Source: G965204755 sp965243415
Lineage (GTDB): Bacteria > Acidobacteriota > Vicinamibacteria > Marinacidobacterales > Marinacidobacteraceae
NCBI GenBank assembly: GCA_965243415.1
Contig: OZ251549.1
Coordinates: 3,410,001-3,474,000, forward strand
Reading direction: 5' to 3'
Length of the DNA: 64,000 nt
The notes beneath the pieces were generated by a model. The model searched no databases. It was not told the origin of the DNA and saw only the letters and a program-made list of their open reading frames with translations. Below, in pieces: positions 9,088 to 18,795 of this stretch (positions are counted from its first letter, which is position 1; each line of letters opens with the position of its first letter). A program made the translations under genes and the position numbers.

Positions 9088-11987
9088 GACCCGGAGACCC
9101 CGCCGGGTCCCTCGACCGGGACCCCTTCGACCGGGATCACTTCGTCGGGGGCGGCGAACCCGACGATGCCGGCGGCGACCACCCGGAGATAGCCGTCGCC
9201 GGGATCCCCCTCCGCCCTGCGGGTCTCCGCGTCTCCGACTTCCACATAGAGGCCCTCCGGCAGCGAGGCGAGTTGGGGGAACGAGGGGCCCGGCCCGCTG
9301 CGGAGCGCCGCCGCCGGGCGGACGACCACGGCGAGCGGCGGCGCGGTCAGGGCGAGGCGGAGCAGGAAGGCGGAGACCCCGGCAGAGAGTACCGCCGCGG
9401 CGAGAGCGGCTCCCAGGAGGCGCCGCGGCCCCACCCGGAACAGCAGCAGCGTGGTCAGCCCGCCGCCGAGGAGCGCCGCCAGCGCCAGGGCAGCGCCGAA
9501 CCGCCCCGGCGGAACCCGGCGCGCCCCGGCAGTGAAGCCCTCCATGGAGCCCAGCAGTTCCAACGCGAAAGCGTCCGTGGACGCAACGGTGGATCCGGAA
9601 GCGCCTTCCCCCTCCGCGGAAGCCGCGGCGGCGGTGAGGCGGCGGTCGAGCAGCGAGCGGGCGAGCGCCAGGTTGGCTCGCGCCTCCGGATCGCCGGGCC
9701 GGAGCTGCAGCGACCGTTCCCAGTGGAGCATGGCGTAGCCGAGCCGGCCGTCCCGGAACTCGGCGTTCCCCAGGTTGTAGTGGAGCGCCGCCCGGTCCCA
9801 CCCGGCGCCCGAACCCTCGCCGGCGCCGGTCGCCCCCCCGGACCGGGCTCCGGGCTCCCCGAGCATCCCCCGCCAGATCCCGGCGGCCTCCCGGTAGTCG
9901 CCGGCGTCGTAGCGGCGGGCGGCTTCCTCCGGATCGGCGAGAGCCGCCGCCGGCGCCGCCCCGAACCCCGGGAAGGAGACGAACGCGAGGAGCGCCGCGG
10001 TCCCCGCCGCCCGCCGGACCCGGGAACCCTCGCGGGCCTTCGCGGAGATCTCGTCTTCGAGGGAGCGGATCAACTCGGTCGCCTCGCCGGCCGGCGAATC
10101 CGTCGGGGAGGCCCCCGGCGCGGCCGGCCCGGCGGCGTAGCGGGCGCTCTCGGAGCGGGAGAGGAGCGCGGCGAAGCGGCGGGCGGTCTCCGGGGCCGCT
10201 CCGGCCTCCACCAGCCGGGCGGCGGCGGCGCCGGGCGTCAGCCCGCGGGCGGAGACCGAGAACCGGTCGGCGGCGTACCCGCTGAGGATCCCGGCGACCG
10301 CAGCGGACGCGTCCATCCCGTCGCCCCCGACCCGCCCCAGCGCCCCGAGGGCGGTCCGGGCGGCGCCCTGCCGGCGGAACCGCGCCGCATGCCGGGAGCG
10401 GTAGGCGCGGCGGCGCCGATGGAAGAACACCGCCCCGTTCCAGGCGAAGGGCAACGCCAGCAGGAGGAAGAACCCGGCGCCGGGACGCCAGGGCGGAACG
10501 GCCGGCCCGCCCGCGGTCACCGGCTTCAGATACCGGATGTCCTCGCCGAATCGCTCCACCGAAGCCGGGCCGGCGGCTCCCGGCGCCGCCGCCGAGGCGC
10601 CTTCGACGGTGAGTTCCAGCGGGTCCGTCGCCAGCCGTTCGTACCGTCCGGCACCGGGGTCGAAGGCGTCGAGGGCGATCTCCGGGATCCGGCGCACGCC
10701 GCCCGCCTCGGGGACGAGCGGGAACTCCCAGAGCCGGCGGCCGCCGAAGAAGTACTCCCCGCCGGCGGCGCCGAGTCCGAGTTCCGTCGAGAGGTCCGGG
10801 TCGAAGGCGCGGAAGGCGCGGCGGAACTCCGGCGTGTCCGGGAGCGCCGGGGTTCCGGCGGCGCGCAGGTTCCCGGCGCCGGCGAGTTCGAGGCGCAGCA
10901 CCAGCGGTTCCCCGACCGCCGCCGTCGCCCCCTCGAGCGGTTCCCCCTCCCGGAGGATCTCGGCGCGGAGTTCGTAGTCCCCGACCGCCCCCTCCCACCC
11001 GGCGGGGCGCCCGGCCGCAGGGATCTCCACCGCCCGGATCGTGAGGCTCGGGGCGTCGCGCAGGATCGTGACCCGGTCCGGGCCGAAGAAGGAAGTGCGC
11101 GGCGACTGCACCCGGACCTGGAAGCGCGGCCCCGGCAGTTCCCGCTCGCCGGCCCCGGTCGGGAACACCGCCCGCAGGAGCACCGGCCAGGTCTCGTAGG
11201 CGACGCCGCCGACGGTGCGCCGCGCGCGGCGCGGCCCGGGCAGCGCCCGCCGCCGGGCCAACTCCGCGCGGTCGAGGCCCTGTTCCTGCCAGGGAACATC
11301 GGGCAGCGTCACTTCCTCGGTCCAGAAACCCTCGGCGTCCGTCATCTCGACGGCGCCGGCAGCGGCGACCGGCAGTCGCGAATAGAGGCGGTAGAGGACG
11401 AGCACCTGCTCGCCGACATGGACCTCGGGATCACCCTCGGCGAAGCCGGGGGTCTCCGCCAGCACGAACACTTCGCCCTCGCCGACCTCGGCCGGCGGAC
11501 GCGCGCTGAGCGCCCGGCGGTCGAACGGGTCGAAGGGATCGAAGGGCGAACCGAAGAGGGAGCCGAAAGGGTCGCGGCGGGGGCGCCTCGGGCGGAGGCT
11601 GCCGTCCTCGACGCGCACCACGATCTCCTCGGTCGCCGGGAACCCGGGGACCGGGATCGGGGGGATCCGGAGGTCGCCGGTGCGCCGGGGCCGCAGGGTG
11701 AAGTTCCACTCGATCGTCTGCTGCATCCGGCCGTTCACGAGGGAAGTCCGGAAGGTGCGGCCGCTGCCGGCCATCTCGAAGTCCTCGAGGACCGGCAGTT
11801 CCATCCGGTTCGCGCCGTCGCCGGGGACGCTCACCGTGAGCACCAGTTCGTCCTCGATCCCGATCGGGTTCCGGTCCACCATCGCTTCCGCACGCTCCTG
11901 ACCGGACGCGAGCGGCGCGGGGCCGGCCGGCGCGAGGAAGCCGGCGAGCAGGAGGGCGCCGGCGGGCGCCGGGAGCCGGGCGCGCAC
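9084..11987 (-). CDS. BatD-BatE fusion protein (oxygen-tolerance BatD plus TPR/SH3-like BatE)
   Basis: This 967-residue protein joins two usually separate Bat proteins. Residues 1-25 are a signal peptide. Residues 30 to about 500 carry BatD-type beta-rich repeats (VDRNPIGIEDELVLTVSV at the start), followed by a membrane helix (FFLLLALPFAWNGAVFF). After a helical linker, a second hydrophobic segment precedes TPR-like repeats (LHYNLGNAEFRDGRLGYA). Two further helices and a C-terminal SH3-like domain (RSGPGPSFPQLASLPEG) follow, as in BatE. The GTG at 11987 shares one base with the batC stop. Bat proteins are linked to aerotolerance and envelope integrity. The fusion seems real because no stop or frame change separates the halves. 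Confidence 0.8.
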   Translation of the reverse strand: MRARLPAPAGALLLAGFLAPAGPAPLASGQERAEAMVDRNPIGIEDELVLTVSVPGDGANRMELPVLEDFEMAGSGRTFRTSLVNGRMQQTIEWNFTLRPRRTGDLRIPPIPVPGFPATEEIVVRVEDGSLRPRRPRRDPFGSLFGSPFDPFDPFDRRALSARPPAEVGEGEVFVLAETPGFAEGDPEVHVGEQVLVLYRLYSRLPVAAAGAVEMTDAEGFWTEEVTLPDVPWQEQGLDRAELARRRALPGPRRARRTVGGVAYETWPVLLRAVFPTGAGERELPGPRFQVRVQSPRTSFFGPDRVTILRDAPSLTIRAVEIPAAGRPAGWEGAVGDYELRAEILREGEPLEGATAAVGEPLVLRLELAGAGNLRAAGTPALPDTPEFRRAFRAFDPDLSTELGLGAAGGEYFFGGRRLWEFPLVPEAGGVRRIPEIALDAFDPGAGRYERLATDPLELTVEGASAAAPGAAGPASVERFGEDIRYLKPVTAGGPAVPPWRPGAGFFLLLALPFAWNGAVFFHRRRRAYRSRHAARFRRQGAARTALGALGRVGGDGMDASAAVAGILSGYAADRFSVSARGLTPGAAAARLVEAGAAPETARRFAALLSRSESARYAAGPAAPGASPTDSPAGEATELIRSLEDEISAKAREGSRVRRAAGTAALLAFVSFPGFGAAPAAALADPEEAARRYDAGDYREAAGIWRGMLGEPGARSGGATGAGEGSGAGWDRAALHYNLGNAEFRDGRLGYAMLHWERSLQLRPGDPEARANLALARSLLDRRLTAAAASAEGEGASGSTVASTDAFALELLGSMEGFTAGARRVPPGRFGAALALAALLGGGLTTLLLFRVGPRRLLGAALAAAVLSAGVSAFLLRLALTAPPLAVVVRPAAALRSGPGPSFPQLASLPEGLYVEVGDAETRRAEGDPGDGYLRVVAAGIVGFAAPDEVIPVEGVPVEGPGGVSGS

Positions 11988-12913
11988 TAGTGGCGTCCCC
12001 GGCGCAGCGCCCGCGCCCGCCGCTTCTCGAGTTGTTCCTCCTGGAAGCGGCGCTCCACTTCGGCGAGCGCTGCCAGGATGCGCTCGGCCTGCTCCGGCGA
12101 GATCTCCGGCACGCCGGCCGCCGACGGGTTCGGCGCGTCGGCCCCCGAGGGCTGTTCCTCCGGGGAAGCCGCGTCCTCCTCGCCCGGGTCCTCCGGGGGG
12201 GATCCCTCCTCTCCCGGCGACGGCTCCGGGGACTCCGGGGGCGGCTCCCCGTCGGGAGACTCGTTCTCCGGGTCGGCGGCCCCGCCGGGCTGATCCCGGC
12301 TCTGCCCTTCCTCGCCGGAGTCCGGCGGCGGCTGCCCCGAAGGATCGTCGGACTCGCTCTCCTGCGGCTCCGGCTCGTCGGACTCCTGCTCCCCGCCGCC
12401 GGATTCCGGTTCCGGCGACTGCTCCTGCTCCTGTTCTTCAGCCCGGAGGAGCGCCTGCTCCAGGTTCTGCCGCGCCTCCCGGTCCTCCGGGTCGAGGGCG
12501 ACCGCTTCGCCGAAGGCCGCGGCCGCCTCCCGGAAGGCGCCGCTGCGGAACAGGGTGTTCCCCAGGTTGTAGAAGGCGTCCCGCCGGGTCGCGCCCTCCG
12601 CGCCGCCGGCGAGAGCCGCCCGGTACCCGCGCACCGCCTCGGCGAACGGACCTTCCCCCTCCGGCGCCGCGGCGGGAGCGGCAGGGCCCGAACCGGCCCC
12701 GGCTTCGCCCATCCGGTAGTGCACCCCGGCGATGTTCAGGTCGTTCTCCGGGGCCTCCGGGGCGGCGTCGCGCGCCCGGGAGAAGGCCCGCAGGGCTTCC
12801 TCCAGCCGCCCGGCCTCGAAGTGTTCCGCCCCCTCGCGGGTGTTCCGCTCCACTCCGCCGAGCGTCTGGCCCGGCGCGGCGGCGAGCGCCAGGACGACGA
12901 CGAACCCGGTCAC
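11987..12913 (-). CDS. batC: BatC-like TPR protein with long acidic linker
   Basis: The protein has 308 residues from a GTG at 12913, overlapping the batB stop as GTGA. After a short signal-like hydrophobic start come TPR units (EEALRAFSRARDAAPE, then DAFYNLGNTLFRSGAFREA). About 110 residues of Glu/Pro/Ser/Gly follow that look disordered. The C-terminus is a basic helix ending KRRARALRRGRH. This TPR-plus-acidic-tail layout is characteristic of BatC, which sits between BatB and BatD in Bat operons, as here. It probably acts as a periplasmic adaptor for the VWA proteins. Confidence 0.8.
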   Translation of the reverse strand: MTGFVVVLALAAAPGQTLGGVERNTREGAEHFEAGRLEEALRAFSRARDAAPEAPENDLNIAGVHYRMGEAGAGSGPAAPAAAPEGEGPFAEAVRGYRAALAGGAEGATRRDAFYNLGNTLFRSGAFREAAAAFGEAVALDPEDREARQNLEQALLRAEEQEQEQSPEPESGGGEQESDEPEPQESESDDPSGQPPPDSGEEGQSRDQPGGAADPENESPDGEPPPESPEPSPGEEGSPPEDPGEEDAASPEEQPSGADAPNPSAAGVPEISPEQAERILAALAEVERRFQEEQLEKRRARALRRGRH

Positions 12914-13953
12914 GCCGCGGCCTCCGGCTCGGCGCGAGGCGGCGCCGACGGCCGCGCGCGGCGGACGCCCGGCGCCAGGAATCCGTACGCGAAGAGCGCC
13001 GCCGCCGCCAGACCCGCCGGGATCCAGAACTGCTCGCGGTAACGACGGACGACCTCTTCCCCGAGTTCGCCGCCGGCGAGGCCGGCGATGCGTCCGGCCA
13101 CCCCTTCGATCTCCCGGTCGTCGGGCGAGACCTCGTAGAAGGCGCCGCCGGTGAGCGCCGCCAGCCGCGAGAGGGTGTCCGTGTCCAGCCGGCTCACGAT
13201 GGGGCTCCCGGCAGAGTCGCGCATGAGCGAGGGGCCGCCGTCCGCCGGCACCGGGATGGTGGCCCCGCCGGAGGTGCCCACGCCCACCGCCAGCACCGTG
13301 ATCCCGGCCGCGTTCGCGGTCCCCGCGACTTCCGCCACCGGGGTGAGCCGGAGATCGTCCTGCTGGCCGTCGGTGAGCAGCACCACCACCCGCGCCGTGC
13401 TCTCTTCCCGCTCGAAGGCCCGCACCGCCTCGTCCATCATCGCGGCCAGATTCGTTCCCGGACTCTCCACGGCGCCGGTGGCGACGCCGGCGAGCAGCGT
13501 ACGCGCCGCGCCCAGATCCGGGGTCAGCGGGCAGGAGGTGAAGGCGGTCCCGGAGAAGGCCACGATGCCCACCCGGTTCCCCGCGAGCCGCTCGAGGAGC
13601 GAGGCGGCGATGTAGCGGGCGCGCTCCATCCGGGAGGGCGCCACATCCCGCGCGTCCATGCTGAAGGAAGTATCGATCGCCAGGATCACCTCCACCCCGG
13701 CGAGCGTGACCTCGCGCTCCTCCCGGCCCCACTGCGGCCGCGCCGCCGCGGTCACCAGGAAGAGCACCGAGAGCAGCAGCAGGGCCTCCCGCAGGCGCCG
13801 GCGCCCCGGGCTCCGCCCCTCGACCAGGCGCCCGGCAGCGGCCCCGAACCGGTCCAGCCGAGCCCGCGCCCGGCGCTCGGCGAACCAGAGCAGCCCCAGG
13901 GCGAGCGGCAGGGTCCCCAGGAAGAGGAGCGCGGCCGCGTTTCCCCAGCGCAT
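12910..13953 (-). CDS. batB: BatB-like membrane-anchored VWA protein
   Basis: This 347-residue protein has the BatA/BatB layout: two N-terminal membrane helices, a VWA domain and a C-terminal helix. The metal site is complete, with AIDTSFSMDARD, a conserved Thr in ESPGTNLAAM and VVLLTDGQQDD. The ATG at 13953 lies in a 214-base space after batA that holds a 12-base tandem repeat. Its stop overlaps the batC start. VWA proteins of Bat operons are thought to form envelope complexes whose assembly is driven by the MoxR ATPase encoded upstream. Confidence 0.85.
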   Translation of the reverse strand: MRWGNAAALLFLGTLPLALGLLWFAERRARARLDRFGAAAGRLVEGRSPGRRRLREALLLLSVLFLVTAAARPQWGREEREVTLAGVEVILAIDTSFSMDARDVAPSRMERARYIAASLLERLAGNRVGIVAFSGTAFTSCPLTPDLGAARTLLAGVATGAVESPGTNLAAMMDEAVRAFEREESTARVVVLLTDGQQDDLRLTPVAEVAGTANAAGITVLAVGVGTSGGATIPVPADGGPSLMRDSAGSPIVSRLDTDTLSRLAALTGGAFYEVSPDDREIEGVAGRIAGLAGGELGEEVVRRYREQFWIPAGLAAAALFAYGFLAPGVRRARPSAPPRAEPEAAA

Positions 13954-14081
13954 GTCAGCGATCGTTCCCGGAGTTCCCGAAGGCGGACGGGCGCCGCGGG
14001 GGGGCCGCCGCGGCCGCCGCCGGCGCGGGCCGGACGGAGCGCCGCGGACGACGGGGGGGCGCGACGGCCACGGGGACCCTC

Positions 14082-14177
14082 GTCAGCGAACCCGTCAGCG
14101 AACCCATGAGCGAACCCATGAGCGAACCCATCGGCGAACTCATCAGGGAATCCCTCGGGAAATCCATCAGGGAACCG
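14082..14177. repeat. 12-bp tandem repeat, eight units, in the batA-batB spacer
   Basis: Eight 12-base units run from 14082: two of GTCAGCGAACCC, two of ATGAGCGAACCC and four decayed versions. The last unit overlaps the end of batA, including its stop codon. On the minus strand one frame would read repeated GSLM/GSLT, inside a possible small ORF that ends at 13955, just before batB; that ORF is not convincing as a protein. The array lies in the operon's transcribed spacer and can change length without touching the flanking proteins. Confidence 0.75.
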
Positions 14178-15210
14178 TCCGCAGCGCGGTGGTGCGGAGG
14201 CCCAGCGCCAGAAGGAGGAGTCCCGCGGCCCAGCCGGCCAGTTTCGGCCCGTCGTCGGCCCAAGCGGTCCAGTCCGGCTCCCGGAACTCGGTGCGCTCCA
14301 GGGCGTCGATCTCCGCGTACACCGCGCGGAGCCCTTCGGCGTCCCGGGCGCGGAAGTAGCGGCCGCCGGTGGCGGCGGCGACCCGCCGCAGCGTCTCCTC
14401 GTCGATCCCCGGCGCCCGGCTGACCCGGGGCGAACCGTCCGGCCCCCGGACGACGAACTGCCCGCCGCCCTCGCTCCCGGCGCCGACGGTATAGACCCGG
14501 ATGCCGCGGGTCTTCGCCAGCCCGGCGGCGGTCAGCGGATGGATCTCGCCGGCGTTCGAGATCCCGTCGGTGAGCAGCACGATGATCCGGCTCTCGGCGG
14601 TCGAACCTTCGAGCCGGTTCACCGAGGCGGCGATGGCGTTGCCGACGGCGGTCCCGTCCTCGATGGCGCCGATGCCGACCGAGCGGAGCTGGGCCTCCAG
14701 GATCTCGTGGTCGAGGGTCAGCGGGGTGATGGTGACCGCGTGCCGGGCGAACGCCACCGCGCCCAGCCGGTCGCGTTCCCGCCGCCGGGCGAAGTCGAGC
14801 AGCACCTCCCGGGCGACGGCGAGCCGGCTGGCAGAGCCCAGGTCCTCCGCCCTCATGCTCGAAGAGAGGTCGAGCGCCAGCACGATGTCCACCCCGACGC
14901 TCGTCCGCGACTCCCGGGTGAGCCCGGTCTGCGGCCGCGCCAGCGCCAGACTCGCCAGGACGAAGGCCAGCAGGACGAGCGCCCCGGGCAGGAAGGCCAG
15001 GCGCGCGCGGAGCGGCGTCGGCAGCGCCGCCAGTCCGGCCGCCTCCGGGAACCGGACCGCCGGGGAGGCGGCGCGGCGGGCGCCGACCCGCCGGGAGAGG
15101 GGGCCCGCCGGGTTCGGGATCGACCGCCGGGAGAAGCGCAGCACCAAGCCCGGCAGCAGGAGCGGAACGAGCAGCAACAGCAGCAGCGCCGCCGGCCAGA
15201 GCAGCCTCAC
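14167..15210 (-). CDS. batA: BatA-like membrane-anchored VWA protein
   Basis: The protein has 347 residues from a GTG at 15210, overlapping the upstream stop as GTGA. An N-terminal helix (LLWPAALLLLLLVPLLLPG) and a second helix precede the VWA domain, whose metal site reads LALDLSSSMRAEDL, with DGTAVGNAI and VLLTDGISNAGE further on. A C-terminal helix (AGWAAGLLLLALGL) closes the protein. This is the standard BatA topology with the VWA domain in the periplasm. It is the first of the two VWA genes in the operon. Confidence 0.85.
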   Translation of the reverse strand: MRLLWPAALLLLLLVPLLLPGLVLRFSRRSIPNPAGPLSRRVGARRAASPAVRFPEAAGLAALPTPLRARLAFLPGALVLLAFVLASLALARPQTGLTRESRTSVGVDIVLALDLSSSMRAEDLGSASRLAVAREVLLDFARRRERDRLGAVAFARHAVTITPLTLDHEILEAQLRSVGIGAIEDGTAVGNAIAASVNRLEGSTAESRIIVLLTDGISNAGEIHPLTAAGLAKTRGIRVYTVGAGSEGGGQFVVRGPDGSPRVSRAPGIDEETLRRVAAATGGRYFRARDAEGLRAVYAEIDALERTEFREPDWTAWADDGPKLAGWAAGLLLLALGLRTTALRTVP

Positions 15211-16361
15211 GCCGAGGTCCCCGCGCTCCGGGATTCCCCGGGCGCCGCAGCGGGTGGGGGATCCGGAGCGCGGTCCCGTCCCCGGTCGCTCCCGTCCGCC
15301 GGCGGTCTCTCCGCCGGCTCCGTCGCCCCTTCTTCTTCGGGGGAGTCCGCGGTCACGGAGGGTCGCGTCCGGTCGAGGAACACTCCCGCCTCGGTGAATC
15401 GGGCCTCCGCGGCCGCCGGACGGAAGGGCCGGTCGCTGAACTTGGCCAGGTCGGCTTCGCCGAGGACGCCGGCGAGCAGGGGCAGCGCCGCCTCCGCGCC
15501 GCCGAGCGACCGCGCCCGCAGGTCCCGGAGGATCTCCCCGGTCGTCCGCTCGGCCCAGGCCGCGCCGAAACGGCGCCCGGCGTACCGCTTCATGATGCCG
15601 GCGAGCCGTTCGTAGAACCGGACCACCTCCCCGGCCGGCAGGAGCCCCGAACGCGCCAGCTCCGCCAGGGCCGCCTCCGCCTCCGCCGCCGGCGGCGGGA
15701 GCGGGACGACCGGAACCCCGGCGGCGCCGCGCCGGCGACGCCACCGCCACCAGGCCGCCAGGGCGACCGCGAGCGCGGCGAGGGTCCAAAGCCCGATCAC
15801 CCCCCAGCGGGGCGGCACTTCATGGAGGAACGGCCCCCGCAGGTCGTGGAGGTCGGACCGGAGGTCGGCAGCGGCGTCGTCCGCGTCCCCGGCCGCGGGC
15901 AGCGAGGACACGACGCGCAGCGGGGCGGGCGGGGTCTCGATCCGGCGCAGGTCGCCCTCCCCGGTGCGGATCCCCACCGGAATCGCCGGGATCTCGTGGT
16001 CGCCGGGCAGGACGAAAGCGCCGAGCCGGACGACGAACCGACTCCCGGAGCCCTCCGGCGCCGCCTCCGAGGCGGTCTCCCCCTCGCCGGTCGGCGGCGC
16101 GCGGTCGGCGCCGAGGACGCGGAACGCGCCGAGCGCCTCCTCCAGGACCGGGGCCGCCTCCGCGCCGGGCGGATGCGCCACCGCCACTTCGACCTCGAAG
16201 ACTTCCCCGACCTCCACCGGTTCCGACACCACCTCCGCGGTGGCCCGGAACGCCGCCCCCGTTTCCGGGAGCGGCGGCTGCGCCGGGGCCGCGCCGGCAG
16301 CCGGGGCGAGGACGAACGCGGCGGGGACCAGCGCCGCGAAGACGAACGATCTCCTCCTCAT
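15207..16361 (-). CDS. BatD/DUF4381-like membrane protein of the Bat operon
   Basis: This 384-residue protein has a signal peptide, a beta-rich domain that resembles one BatD repeat (VVSEPVEVGEVFEVEVAV), a single membrane helix (GVIGLWTLAALAVALAAW) and a cytoplasmic helical part. The latter has VRFYERLAGIMKRYAGRRFG, the kind of segment seen in DUF4381 proteins between DUF58 and BatA genes. The last 60 residues are low-complexity. It overlaps its neighbours on both sides by four bases, so all are probably translated in step. No enzymatic motif was seen. Confidence 0.75.
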   Translation of the reverse strand: MRRRSFVFAALVPAAFVLAPAAGAAPAQPPLPETGAAFRATAEVVSEPVEVGEVFEVEVAVAHPPGAEAAPVLEEALGAFRVLGADRAPPTGEGETASEAAPEGSGSRFVVRLGAFVLPGDHEIPAIPVGIRTGEGDLRRIETPPAPLRVVSSLPAAGDADDAAADLRSDLHDLRGPFLHEVPPRWGVIGLWTLAALAVALAAWWRWRRRRGAAGVPVVPLPPPAAEAEAALAELARSGLLPAGEVVRFYERLAGIMKRYAGRRFGAAWAERTTGEILRDLRARSLGGAEAALPLLAGVLGEADLAKFSDRPFRPAAAEARFTEAGVFLDRTRPSVTADSPEEEGATEPAERPPADGSDRGRDRAPDPPPAAAPGESRSAGTSA

Positions 16362-17332
16362 CGCCGCCGTTTCTCGCGCAGGTCGAAGAACCGGCGGAGC
16401 GGCGCTTCGTAGTCTTCGCCGGCGACCACCTCCACCAGTTCCACCCCGGCCTCCCGGAGGGTGCGCGCCGCCTCGCCGCGGCCGGCGCGGGAACGCTCCC
16501 GGAAGGCCGCCCGGACCGCGGGGGACGAGGTGTCGAGCAGTACCCGCTCCCCGGACTCGGCGTCCTCGAATTCCACCAGGCCGGCGTCCGGCAGGTCGCG
16601 TTCGCCGGGGTCGGTCACCCGCACCGCGATCAACTCGTGGCGCCGCGCCGCCGCCCGCAGCGGCCGCGCCCAGCGCTCCGGCGGATCGCCGAGGAAGTCG
16701 CTCACCAGGAACACCGTGGCCCGGCGGCGCGCCACCCGCAGGAGCAGCGACAGGGCGCCGGCGAGGTCGGTGCCCTCCCCGACGGGCTCGGCGAACAGCA
16801 GGTCGCGCAGCACCCGGAGGCCGTGGCGGCGGCCCTTCCGCGCCGGCAGCCGGCTCTCCGGGCGGTCGCTGAAGAGCATGGCGCCCACCCGGTCGCCGGA
16901 GCGGACGGCGGAGAAGGCCAGCGCCGCCGAGACCTCGGCCGCCGCCGTCCGCTTGAAGCGCCCGGTGCTGCCGAACGACTGCGAGCGCGAGACATCGAGC
17001 AGGAACAGCACCGTCAACTCGCGCTCCTCGACGAACTGCTTGACATGGAGCGAACCGGTGCGGGAAGTCACATTCCAGTCCACCGCCCGGATGTCGTCGC
17101 CGGGGGTGTAGGCGCGCACCTCGGAGAACTCCATCCCCTGCCCCTTGAAGGTGCTCAGGTACTGCCCGGCGAGCGCCGCCGAGACCAGTTTCCGGGCCCG
17201 GATCTCGATCCGCCGGACGCGGGCCAGGAGATCGGCGGTGCTGACGCCGTCCCCCTCCCCGCGGGACCGGGCGCCGTTCGACCCGGACACCGCCTCTCCG
17301 GCGCCCTGCCGGCGACGGATCAGCGCACCCAT
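16358..17332 (-). CDS. DUF58 family protein (VWA-like) of the MoxR-Bat operon
   Basis: The 324-residue product carries the hallmark DUF58 motif YTPGDDIRAVDWNVTSRTG, preceded by the conserved RRIEIRARKLV helix. A degenerate VWA core follows (FLLDVSRSQSFG). DUF58 genes almost always sit next to moxR, as here, and are thought to be MoxR clients or partners. The ATG at 17332 gives about 30 low-complexity residues before the conserved region; a GTG inside that region is an alternative. Its stop overlaps the next start as ATGA. Confidence 0.85.
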   Translation of the reverse strand: MGALIRRRQGAGEAVSGSNGARSRGEGDGVSTADLLARVRRIEIRARKLVSAALAGQYLSTFKGQGMEFSEVRAYTPGDDIRAVDWNVTSRTGSLHVKQFVEERELTVLFLLDVSRSQSFGSTGRFKRTAAAEVSAALAFSAVRSGDRVGAMLFSDRPESRLPARKGRRHGLRVLRDLLFAEPVGEGTDLAGALSLLLRVARRRATVFLVSDFLGDPPERWARPLRAAARRHELIAVRVTDPGERDLPDAGLVEFEDAESGERVLLDTSSPAVRAAFRERSRAGRGEAARTLREAGVELVEVVAGEDYEAPLRRFFDLREKRRR

Positions 17333-17360
17333 CTCCGGGCGCCCGCCTCGGCGCCCCCCA

Positions 17361-18386
<1,026 letters not shown>

Positions 18387-18448
18387 CTCGTTTCCTGTCT
18401 CGGGACTCCTCCTCCGAAAACCCCCGAACCGGTCTCCGGTTCCCGAAA

Positions 18449-18454
18449 ATTCTA
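18449..18454 (-). promoter_or_regulatory. Probable -10 element of the moxR-bat operon
   Basis: On the minus strand the hexamer reads TAGAAT, five of six bases of the sigma-70 -10 consensus, inside a locally AT-rich patch. It would give a leader of about 55 bases before moxR. No clear -35 was found at 17 bases. The same TAGAAT hexamer occurs before several other genes in the window. Confidence 0.4.
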
Positions 18455-18795
18455 TCCGCCCGAGCGACCCCGCCGACTCCGGGCACGGCCATCGCGGCCC
18501 CGGCGCCGGAATCGTCGCGATTTTCTCCCGGAACGACCTCGTTTCCCCGGATTTTGTCCGATTTCAGTCGCTTTCGTCCGGTTTCCACCGAAATACGGCG
18601 GGCGGGCCATCTGTCCGCTCCCGGCTCGACCCTCGGCTCGGCTCGGCAAGGAAGACCCGGCAGCCACCGAGCGTGCTCCCGCCTCCTCCGCCGAGGACAC
18701 CGCACGCCCCGTCCTCGACCGACCAGGCTTTGCGCAATCCATTTGCACATCTCAGGGATTCCCTCGGAAACCGGAACGAGCCCCCCGGCTTCGCC
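18455..18795. other. Intergenic region between moxR operon and ADOP permease gene
   Basis: About 340 bases without a convincing gene. The stretch 18520-18600 is noticeably less GC-rich than its surroundings. A minus-strand ORF of 98 codons and a longer one from 18750 exist, but they are rich in Arg, Gly and Ser and have no recognisable motif. The region contains the upstream part of the moxR operon promoter. Confidence 0.5.

Noticed and set aside
7714..10998. Open frame of more than 1000 codons covering the M20 gene and part of batDE
   Set aside because: Only the last 457 codons look like protein. The first part is an Arg/Gly-rich antisense-type shadow of batDE in another frame, typical of GC-rich DNA.
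9273..11990. Long plus-strand frame (about 900 codons) opposite batDE
   Set aside because: It is the complement shadow of a real gene; its composition is Arg/Glu/Gly/Pro-rich with no domains.
14082..14177. Possible CRISPR array
   Set aside because: Units are 12 bases with no spacers and no cas genes; it is a simple tandem repeat.
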